This document shows, one piece after another, positions 5,483 to 11,139 of a DNA stretch of 11,139 nt; position 1 is the first letter of the stretch, and the number at the start of each line of letters is the position of its first letter. This DNA is from Thermoanaerobaculaceae bacterium. GTDB taxonomy: Bacteria; Acidobacteriota; Thermoanaerobaculia; Thermoanaerobaculales; Thermoanaerobaculaceae. Below the pieces are notes generated by a model. It was not told the DNA's origin. It made no database searches and was given only the letters and a program-made list of their open reading frames with translations. The stretch is taken from positions 1 to 11,139 of the forward strand of contig JALHTD010000239.1 of NCBI GenBank assembly GCA_022865555.1. The letters run 5' to 3'. Position numbers and translations under genes: made by a program.

Positions 5483-6994
5483 ATGACGAGTCCGCACGTG
5501 AAAACCAACGAAGGCTACAGGCGGATCAGCATTGATCCGGTCACTCGTCTCGAGGGACACGGCAAGATCGACATCTTTCTCGACAAGGACGGAGAGGTGG
5601 CCGACTGCTACTTCCAGGTCCCCGAGCTGCGCGGCTTCGAGAAGTTCTGCGAGGGTCGGCCGGTCGAGGAATTGCCACGCATCACGTCGCGGATCTGCGG
5701 GGTCTGCCCCGAGGCGCACATGATGGCGTCGGCCAAGGCGTGCGATGCCGTCTACAAGATCAACCTTCCGCTCACGGCCAAGCTGCTGCGTGAGCTGCAG
5801 TACAACATCTTTTTCGTTACCGACCACACGACGCACTTCTACGCCCTTGCCGGCCCCGACTTCGTGATGGGCCCGACCAGTGACCCCGCCACCCGCAACC
5901 TGATCGGCGTGGTCCGCAAGGTGGGCCTGGAAGTCGGCGGGAAGGTGATCAAGTGCCGCCAGTGGGGCCACGAGGCCGCAGCGATCTTCGGCGGCAAGCC
6001 GGTCAACCCCATCAACGCGATACCCGGCGGGATGAGCAAGCCCATCACGTCCGAGGAGCGCGCGCGCCTGGACGAGATCGTCGCCTTCATGGTGGAGTTC
6101 GCCAAGTTCACTCTCAAGCTCTTCCATGACGTTGTGCTCTCGAACAGTCAGTACCTCGACCTCATCCTCAACGGCCCGTTCAGACACGAAACCTACTCGA
6201 TGGGTCTGGTGGACGACAAGAACCGGGTCAACTTCTATGACGGCAAGGTGCGAGTGGTCGATCCCGAGGGAAGGGAGCTGTGCAAGTACGCACCGGCGGA
6301 CTACACGAAGGTGGTGGCGGAGCGCGTCGAGCCGTGGACCTATTTGAAGTTCCCGTACCTCAAGCAGGTCGGCTGGAAGGGCTTGGTCGACGGCAAGGAC
6401 TCCGGGGTGTATCGCGCCACGCCGCAGGCGCGGCTCAACGCCGCGGACGGCATGAACTCACCGGAGGCACAGGCCGCTTACGAGGAGTACTTCGAGACCC
6501 TGACCGGCGACCGCAGCGGCAAGAAGCCTGTGCACCACACGCTGGCGATCCACTGGGCACGCCTTGTCGAGCTGCTCAACGCCGCCGAACGGGCGCAGGA
6601 GTTGCTGCGGCACCCGGAGATCACCCACCCCGAAAACTACCGTGTGCTTCCCACCGAGGTCCCCAGCGAGGGCGTAGGCATCGTGGAGGCGCCGCGGGGC
6701 ACCCTCACGCACCACTACGTGACCGACGAAAAGGGAATCGTCAAGAAGGTCAACCTCATAGTGGGCACCACGAACAACCACGCGGCAATCTGCATGTCGA
6801 TCAAGAAGGCGGCCCAGGGGCTCATTCACAAAGGGGTGGAGGTGACCGAGGGCCTCCTCAACATGATCGAGATGGCGTTTCGTGCCTACGACCCGTGTTA
6901 CGGCTGTGCCACCCACAGCCTCCCGGGTCAGATGCCGCTGCGGGTGACGATTCACGATGCCGAGGGCGCCGTGATCGCAGAGCTGAAGCGATGA
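5483..6994 (+). CDS. mvhA: [NiFe]-hydrogenase large (catalytic) subunit, group 3 (MvhA-like)
   Basis: The 503-residue product carries both active-site motifs of [NiFe] hydrogenases. RICGVCPEAH (70-79) supplies Cys72 and Cys75, and DPCYGCATH (470-478) supplies Cys472, Cys475 and His478. All four nickel-binding cysteines are present, so the subunit should be catalytically competent. The N-terminal motif DPVTRLEGHGK (18-28) is also typical. After His478 a 25-residue tail (479-503) remains, the usual substrate of a maturation endopeptidase, and such a protease is the last gene of the operon. Sequence and neighbours (MvhD, MvhG, HdrA) place it with the Mvh-type group 3 enzymes rather than the F420- or NAD-reducing types, since no FrhB or diaphorase gene is seen. 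It starts 20 bases after mvhG. Confidence 0.95.
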   Translation: MTSPHVKTNEGYRRISIDPVTRLEGHGKIDIFLDKDGEVADCYFQVPELRGFEKFCEGRPVEELPRITSRICGVCPEAHMMASAKACDAVYKINLPLTAKLLRELQYNIFFVTDHTTHFYALAGPDFVMGPTSDPATRNLIGVVRKVGLEVGGKVIKCRQWGHEAAAIFGGKPVNPINAIPGGMSKPITSEERARLDEIVAFMVEFAKFTLKLFHDVVLSNSQYLDLILNGPFRHETYSMGLVDDKNRVNFYDGKVRVVDPEGRELCKYAPADYTKVVAERVEPWTYLKFPYLKQVGWKGLVDGKDSGVYRATPQARLNAADGMNSPEAQAAYEEYFETLTGDRSGKKPVHHTLAIHWARLVELLNAAERAQELLRHPEITHPENYRVLPTEVPSEGVGIVEAPRGTLTHHYVTDEKGIVKKVNLIVGTTNNHAAICMSIKKAAQGLIHKGVEVTEGLLNMIEMAFRAYDPCYGCATHSLPGQMPLRVTIHDAEGAVIAELKR

Positions 6995-7036
6995 ACGGCG
7001 CGGGCATTGCGGAGTGGAAAAGGAAGGACGACGTCC

Positions 7037-8398
7037 ATGGCTAAGATCCGGGAACGCTACGACGCCTTGGTGATCGGGGGAGGCATTGCGGGCATGCAGG
7101 CCGCACTCGACCTCGGTGAGCAAGGCTACGACGTGCTCCTCGTCGAGAAGGAGCCGTCCATCGGCGGCGTCATGGTGGGGCTCAACAAGGTGTTCCCGAC
7201 CCTCGACTGCTCGAGTTGCATATGCACGCCGCGCATGGCGGAGGCCGCCCACCACGCGAGGATCCAGCTCCAGACTTACACCGAAGTCGAGAGGGTGGAG
7301 AAGAAGGGCACGGGCTTTGCGGTACACCTGGTCAAGAAGCCTCGCTTTCTCATTGAAGATGACTGCGTCGGCTGCAACCTCTGCGAACTCGCTTGCCCCA
7401 TCGACGTCCCCCACGAGTTCGACTACGGGCTGGGGGCGCGGCGAGCCGTCTACATCCCGCACGGCAACGCAATCCCGCAGACGGCGGTGCTCGACGTGGA
7501 GAATTGCGTCTTCTGCGGGAAGTGCGAAAAGGTCTGCCCGACGCACTGTTTTGACTTCACCCAAGAGGCCGAGGAGGTGACCACGAGCGCCGGTGCGGTG
7601 ATCATCGCGACGGGGCTGCAGATCACGCCGATGGCCGCCAAGAAGGAGTACGGGGGCGACACCTTCGTGAACGTGATGAACCCGCTGGGGATGGAACGGA
7701 TCCAGTCGAGCAACGGTCCCTACGGTCGCGTGCTGCGGCCCTCCGATGGCAAGATCCCACGGTCGATCGCCTACGTGCAGTGCGCCGGCAGTCGAGATCG
7801 TTCGATCGGCATCCCGTACTGCTCGCGCGTCTGCTGCATGTACGCCCTCAAGCAGGCATTGCTGCTCACCCACTACATCCACGGTGTGGAGGTCACCCTC
7901 TACTACATGGACATTCGTGCGTTCGGCAAGGGGTACGAGCAGTTCTACCGGCGCGCCGTGAAAGAGGGTGTGAAGGCGACCAAGGGCAAGGTCGCCAAGA
8001 TCACTGAAGCGGATAACCACGACCTGATCCTCCGCGTCGAGATGCTTGACGAGAATGGGCGTGTGGAGGAGCGGCGGCATGACCTGGTAGTTCTCGCCCA
8101 AGGGTTGGTCCCCGGCTGGCATGTGGGGGGCGTCGTGGACGCGGAAGAGGCGGAAGACGGGTTCCTGTTGACCCCGGAGGCCAAGGTCAGCCCATCGCAT
8201 ACGACGATGGAAGGCGTGTTCGTTGGTGGGGTGGCGGCAGGTCCAAAGGACATCCCCGATGCCATCGTCGAGGCGGGCGAGGCTGCGATGGCGGCCGCCA
8301 ACTACCTCGAGCGCATCGGATGGCGCGCCATGGCCGGGGCGGTCCTGGGGGCGAGTGCCGCCAAGCAGGAAGTAGTCGAGACATGGGAGATGCACTGA
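7037..8398 (+). CDS. Short HdrA/QmoA-like flavin iron-sulfur protein
   Basis: The 453-residue product is a second HdrA homologue with neither the N-terminal cluster domain nor the C-terminal ferredoxin domain, an arrangement and size like QmoA. FAD binding is shown by GGGIAG (14-19). A CxxCxC motif (Cys58, 61, 63) follows. The inserted ferredoxin is complete, with Cys110/113/116/120 and Cys157/160/163/167, and the HdrA motif Cys262-x3-Cys266-Cys267 is present. It therefore keeps the elements the long HdrA of this operon lacks. The ATG at 7037 is preferred, with GGAAGG upstream, over an in-frame ATG at 7007. The gene starts 42 bases after mvhA and its stop overlaps the next ATG. By analogy with QmoA it should connect the flavin module to the membrane subunit. 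Calling it QmoA or a truncated HdrA is a matter of classification I cannot settle without a tree. Confidence 0.9.
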   Translation: MAKIRERYDALVIGGGIAGMQAALDLGEQGYDVLLVEKEPSIGGVMVGLNKVFPTLDCSSCICTPRMAEAAHHARIQLQTYTEVERVEKKGTGFAVHLVKKPRFLIEDDCVGCNLCELACPIDVPHEFDYGLGARRAVYIPHGNAIPQTAVLDVENCVFCGKCEKVCPTHCFDFTQEAEEVTTSAGAVIIATGLQITPMAAKKEYGGDTFVNVMNPLGMERIQSSNGPYGRVLRPSDGKIPRSIAYVQCAGSRDRSIGIPYCSRVCCMYALKQALLLTHYIHGVEVTLYYMDIRAFGKGYEQFYRRAVKEGVKATKGKVAKITEADNHDLILRVEMLDENGRVEERRHDLVVLAQGLVPGWHVGGVVDAEEAEDGFLLTPEAKVSPSHTTMEGVFVGGVAAGPKDIPDAIVEAGEAAMAAANYLERIGWRAMAGAVLGASAAKQEVVETWEMH

Positions 8399-8700
8399 TG
8401 AGCGAGACTCCCCAAACCGCCAAGCCAGCCAAGGGCAAGAATGCAATTGCCGTCCTGCGTGAGCGACACGGCGGGATGAGCAAGGAACTAAAAGAGTACT
8501 TCAAGGAGCAGCAGCGCATTCGCAAGCTGCTCCGCGAAGGACTCAAGGGGGGAGCGATGACGGTCCCCCAGCTCGCCGCCGCGTGCAAGCTCGAAACGCA
8601 CACGACGATGTGGCACCTGATGGCGATGCGCCGCTACGGTGAGGTGGTCGAGGGCGCCGAGCAGAACGGCTATCTCCTGTATACCCTGAAGGAGGGCTAG
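8398..8700 (+). CDS. Small winged-helix-like protein in the hydrogenase operon
   Basis: The 100-residue product begins at an ATG that shares one base with the stop of the preceding gene, so translation is probably coupled. GGAG lies 8 bases upstream. Residues 1-18 are Lys/Ala/Thr-rich and likely flexible. Residues 28-50 form a charged helix. Residues 54-85 read as a helix-turn-helix (TVPQLAAACKL, then a recognition-helix-like HTTMWHLMAMRR), and the Tyr-rich end is compatible with a wing. Small winged-helix proteins of this kind are, from memory, found beside hdr/qmo-type genes in anaerobes, but I know of no assigned function. It could be a DNA-binding regulator of the operon or a structural subunit of the complex. 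No cluster-binding cysteine set is present (one Cys only). Confidence 0.75.
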   Translation: MSETPQTAKPAKGKNAIAVLRERHGGMSKELKEYFKEQQRIRKLLREGLKGGAMTVPQLAAACKLETHTTMWHLMAMRRYGEVVEGAEQNGYLLYTLKEG

Positions 8701-8703
8701 GCG

Positions 8704-9882
8704 ATGAGCTACCGCTTGAATCCGGCGTTCGCCGGCGAGCTGGCAAGGTTCGGCGGCGAGACCGTCAACAAGTGCTTCAACTGTGGTACCTGCACGGCAG
8801 TCTGCGCGCTCTCCAAAGGAGACACGGTCTTCCCCCGCAAGATCATCCGCTACGTCCAGTTGGGCCTCGAAGAGCGCCTCAAGGAGTCACCGGAACCTTG
8901 GCTGTGCTACTACTGCGGGGGTTGCTCCGACACGTGCCCGCGCGAGGCGCATCCCGGCGAGCTGATGATGGCGGTAAGGCGGTGGCTGACCACGAAGTAC
9001 GACTGGACGGGGCTGTCCAAGCGACTGTACCTCTCCGGGGCGTGGGAGATCGGTCTCTTGGCGGGGTTTGCGCTGGGCGTCCTTGGCTTCTTCTTGGTCC
9101 CTGGCTTGTTTGGCATCCCCTTCGGGTTCCAGGCGATCAAGGGACCGGCTCTCGAGCACGTGCGGCTTGACCTCTTCGCGCCCAAGGCGTGGGTGCACTA
9201 CGGCGACTGGACCCTCGCGCTCTTGCTGGCCCTCCTGCTCGGGATCAACGCCTTACGCATGGTTCACTTCGTGCTGCGAGGAGAGAAGGGGCTCAAGATC
9301 CCCCTCTCGGCCTGGTTCACCAAGCTCCCCGAGCTCGTGGTTCACGGCGTGACGCAGAAGCGCTGGCTGGAGTGCGACAACGACACGCGCTGGCGCTGGG
9401 TGCAGCACTTCCTGCTGGTCACTGGCTACGCCACGATGTTCCTCCTGGTGGTCGTGTTTCTGCCCTGGTTCCAGCGGGACACATCGCAGTTCCACTGGAC
9501 CGCGCTCTTTGGCTACTACGGCACCGTCATGCTGCTCGGCGTAACGGTGCTCGCGATGCGAGGGCGCTTCCGCAAGCAGGAGCCGATCCACAAGTTCTCC
9601 CACGCCACCGACTGGATGTTCCTCGTTCTCCTTTTTCTCACGGCGGTCTCGGGCATCGCGCTCCACCTGTTCCGGCTCCTGGACCTGCCGTGGCCGACCT
9701 ATGCGATGTACGTGGTGCACCTGATGATCGCGGTGCCGATGCTGGCGATCGAGGTGCCGTTCGGGAAATGGGCCCACCTTGCTTTCCGTCCCGTCGCCAA
9801 GTACCTCGCGGCGGTCCAAGAGGCCGCGCGGGCGCAGGAGTTGCTCCCGGCAGCGACTGCGCCACGAGCAATTGCAGCCTAG
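8704..9882 (+). CDS. qmoC: QmoC-like subunit: HdrC ferredoxin domain fused to membrane cytochrome b
   Basis: The 392-residue product has two parts. Residues 1-100 are an HdrC-like domain with two [4Fe-4S] motifs, Cys24/27/30/34 and Cys68/71/74/78. The rest is an integral membrane domain with about six hydrophobic segments (roughly 109-134, 170-190, 233-256, 262-284, 304-326 and 333-361) like HdrE, NarI and QmoC cytochromes b. Histidines inside or at the ends of these helices (188, 235, 300, 321, 339, 358) are candidate haem b ligands. The domain should exchange electrons with the menaquinone or quinone pool. Sequence and size fit QmoC of sulfate reducers, but no APS reductase or other qmo context is present. 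It starts 3 bases after the winged-helix gene. It is the only membrane anchor in the operon. Confidence 0.9.
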   Translation: MSYRLNPAFAGELARFGGETVNKCFNCGTCTAVCALSKGDTVFPRKIIRYVQLGLEERLKESPEPWLCYYCGGCSDTCPREAHPGELMMAVRRWLTTKYDWTGLSKRLYLSGAWEIGLLAGFALGVLGFFLVPGLFGIPFGFQAIKGPALEHVRLDLFAPKAWVHYGDWTLALLLALLLGINALRMVHFVLRGEKGLKIPLSAWFTKLPELVVHGVTQKRWLECDNDTRWRWVQHFLLVTGYATMFLLVVVFLPWFQRDTSQFHWTALFGYYGTVMLLGVTVLAMRGRFRKQEPIHKFSHATDWMFLVLLFLTAVSGIALHLFRLLDLPWPTYAMYVVHLMIAVPMLAIEVPFGKWAHLAFRPVAKYLAAVQEAARAQELLPAATAPRAIAA

Positions 9883-9893
9883 AGAGGCCAAGG

Positions 9894-10466
9894 ATGACCA
9901 GCCTGGTCGAACCAGCGTGCCCGCGGGGGGCAATAAGGAGCACCCCGGTGGTGACCGCGCTGGTGCTCGGGCTCGGCAACCCGGTCCTGGGCGACGACGC
10001 CGTGGGGCTGCATGTCGCCGCGGAGGTGGAGCGGCTCCAGAGGGAGAACCCCGTTGACGGGGTCACGGTGCTCACGAGCACCCGCGCAGGATTCGAGCTG
10101 ATCGATCTGCTGGCCGGTTTCACCCACGCCGTGATCGTGGACTGCCTGGAGGTCCCGGACCCCACGCCGGGCCGGGTCCGGCGCCTGGATCTGAACGACG
10201 TCCGCGGTAGCGCGCGCCTCGTCGGGGTGCACGACATCGGCCTCGCGCACGCCTTCGAGTTTGCCCGCATGCTCGGCGTCGAGATGCCTGGGACCGTCGA
10301 GATACTCGCGGTCGAGGGCGGCAACACCCGGACCCTGAATGAGGAGATGACGCAACCCGTCGTCGCGGCGGTTGCACCGCTGGCGCGAGCGGTGCACGCG
10401 AGAGTCGGTGAGTGGGTACGCGGCTTCCATCCCACGGCTGGCGCGGGTGAGGTCGCCGCTCACTAG
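9894..10466 (+). CDS. Hydrogenase maturation endopeptidase (HyaD/HybD/HycI family)
   Basis: The 190-residue product contains the family's N-terminal motif LGLGNPVLGDDAVG (25-38). Its Asp35, the Asp of the VIVDC block and the His of the GVHDIG block are the likely nickel-sensing ligands, equivalent to Glu16, Asp62 and His93 of HybD. The family cleaves the C-terminal tail of a [NiFe] large subunit after nickel insertion, and MvhA here ends with such a tail. The gene begins 11 bases after qmoC and closes the operon. The start is ambiguous. ATG 9894 has GAGAGG upstream, but GTG 9948, with AAGGAG 7 bases before it, would remove 18 non-conserved residues and give the usual family N-terminus. I keep the longer form for coordinates and think the shorter one is at least as likely. 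Confidence 0.9.
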   Translation: MTSLVEPACPRGAIRSTPVVTALVLGLGNPVLGDDAVGLHVAAEVERLQRENPVDGVTVLTSTRAGFELIDLLAGFTHAVIVDCLEVPDPTPGRVRRLDLNDVRGSARLVGVHDIGLAHAFEFARMLGVEMPGTVEILAVEGGNTRTLNEEMTQPVVAAVAPLARAVHARVGEWVRGFHPTAGAGEVAAH

Positions 10467-10643
10467 AAGCCCGGTGAGCAAGCGGGAGTTTTCGGCGGTC
10501 GCGGGGCTCAAGAGGGCAGATCATGGCAGGACCGGTCCGCACATGAGGTGCTGGGTGGAGCGAGCCGCAACCCCGTTCTTCCAGCCGGGATTGCATGCAG
10601 AGGGACATCGCACGGGTTCCCCTGGCACCCAGGCACGCGTTTG
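10467..10643. other. Junction between protease gene and hydA fragment
   Basis: These 177 bases hold no recognisable intact gene. They contain the out-of-frame hydA-like remnant (10486-10518), a perfect 10-base palindrome GGACCGGTCC (10529-10538) and a short stem CCTGG-CAC-CCAGG near 10622. No transposase, integrase or insertion-sequence end is recognisable. Confidence 0.45.
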
Positions 10644-10994
10644 GGCGCCACCCTCAAGGTCGCGGTCTGCCACGGCACCGCCAAGGCGAAGCGTGTCCTT
10701 GAGGATCTCAAGGCGGGCGGGAAGTTCTCCGAGTGCCACTTCATCGAGTTCATGGCCTGCCCGGGCGGCTGCCTGGGCGGGGGCGGGATGCCGATCCCGA
10801 CCTCGCCCGAGATCCGCGCCGCCCGCGCCCGCGCCATCTACTCCGAGGACTCCTCCTATCAGGTCAGGAAGTCCCACGAGAACCCGGCGATCGCCAGGCT
10901 CTACAAAGAGTTTCTGACCGACGGGCCATGCGGCCACACCGCGCATCACCTGCTCCACACGCACTACACGCCGCGCGGCAAGTACAGAGCGTAG
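10644..10994 (+). pseudogene. hydA: 5'-truncated [FeFe]-hydrogenase (C-terminal fragment, copy B)
   Basis: An open frame encodes the last 116 residues of a [FeFe] hydrogenase, beginning at TLKVAVCHG. It includes the L3 H-cluster motif EFMACPGGCLGGGGMP, with its two Cys codons at 10758 and 10770, and the small-subunit domain with RKSHENP and the HTHY end. A complete enzyme needs about 350 or more additional residues with the L1 and L2 motifs and ferredoxin domains, and none are found upstream, where the hydrogenase protease gene ends at 10466. Upstream bases 10486-10518 read EFSAVAGLKRA in another frame, like the segment that normally precedes this region, and about 130 unrelated-looking bases separate the two. 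The open frame runs back to an ATG at 10548, but those first residues are not hydrogenase-like. A short expressed subunit cannot be excluded. Confidence 0.75.
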
Positions 10995-11013
10995 GTTGGG
11001 GGTCACGCTCTCC

Positions 11014-11049
11014 CAAGGGGTTGAGTGGATCCGCTGGCTCGACCCCTTG
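11014..11049 (+). terminator. Terminator-like hairpin after hydA fragment (copy B)
   Basis: This is the counterpart of 134-169. Relative to copy A, two C-to-T changes in the 5' arm turn G-C pairs into G-U pairs that still form in plus-strand RNA, one C-to-G change breaks the pair nearest the loop, and one change is in the loop. It is the first strong hairpin downstream of the hydrogenase operon. Confidence 0.6.
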
Positions 11050-11086
11050 CCAAGCCGTTTGGAACGCCCTAGAATCCTTTTGAGGA

Positions 11087-11104
11087 TTGTGCGTTCTTTC
11101 ACAA
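11087..11104. promoter_or_regulatory. Rex/CRP-type operator palindrome (copy B)
   Basis: The 18 bases TTGTGCGTTCTTTCACAA are identical to 207-224, although flanking bases of the two repeats differ. The gene it might control lies beyond the right edge. Confidence 0.45.
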
Positions 11105-11139
11105 GTCGGGGCGGATCGTTGGATCCTGAGGGGGTTCTC

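Larger units (their letters stand above)
10881..11139. repeat. Direct repeat, copy B (partner at 1-259)
   Basis: This is the right-hand partner of the repeat at 1-259, same orientation, about 95 % identical. Because copy A is cut by the left edge, the repeat may extend leftward from 10881 into the hydA fragment and rightward past 11139. Confidence 0.95.

Noticed and set aside
6458..8446. 662-codon antisense open frame spanning mvhA and the short HdrA gene
   Set aside because: It crosses two well-supported genes on the other strand, and its His/Arg/Leu-rich product is not recognisable as a protein family.
10548..10643. N-terminal part of the hydA fragment starting at ATG 10548
   Set aside because: Its 32 residues show no hydrogenase similarity and no ribosome site stands out. 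Homology starts only near 10644.
1..10994. Genomic island integrated into the hydA 3' end, the repeats being attachment sites
   Set aside because: A 3'-end duplication fits this idea, but the repeat is too long and about 5 % diverged, and no integrase or other mobility gene is visible in the interval.

Overview
The window is a GC-rich bacterial segment with Shine-Dalgarno sites, a sigma70-like promoter and tightly packed co-directional genes. Its centre is one long operon for hydrogen-linked electron transfer, so the host is probably an anaerobe or facultative anaerobe. The gene set resembles what is seen in sulfate reducers, syntrophs and related uncultured lineages, but the sequence alone does not fix the taxon.

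Layout. At the left edge (1-114) is the 3' end of a [FeFe]-hydrogenase gene, followed by a strong hairpin (134-169), further small hairpins and a Rex/CRP-type palindrome (207-224). Next come a small membrane methyltransferase-like gene (388-855, +) and, convergent with it, a single-domain response regulator (894-1325, -), with a shared hairpin between them. A 580-base non-coding stretch (1326-1905) carries a near-consensus promoter (1686-1714) and a leader hairpin. The operon runs from 1906 to 10466: full-length HdrA, MvhD, [NiFe] small subunit (MvhG), [NiFe] large subunit (MvhA), a short HdrA/QmoA-like flavoprotein, a 100-residue winged-helix-like protein, a QmoC-like fusion of HdrC and a membrane cytochrome b, and a hydrogenase maturation protease. 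At the right edge (10644-10994) is a second, 5'-truncated copy of the [FeFe]-hydrogenase 3' end, followed by the same hairpins and palindrome seen at the left edge.

How the genes fit together. MvhA/MvhG should split or form H2. MvhD should link them to the HdrA flavin module. The short HdrA/QmoA-like protein and the QmoC-like membrane subunit should exchange electrons with quinone. No HdrB (CCG-domain) catalytic subunit and no APS reductase is present in the window. The best inference is a Qmo-like, membrane-anchored [NiFe] hydrogenase complex, possibly flavin-based bifurcating, rather than a heterodisulfide reductase. The protease would trim the 25-residue tail predicted on MvhA.

The most notable points are the H2-to-quinone module itself, a long HdrA that appears to have lost exactly one of two inserted ferredoxin clusters, the roughly 95 % identical direct repeat that coincides with both window ends, and a Rex-type operator in both repeat copies whose right half recurs in the operon promoter.
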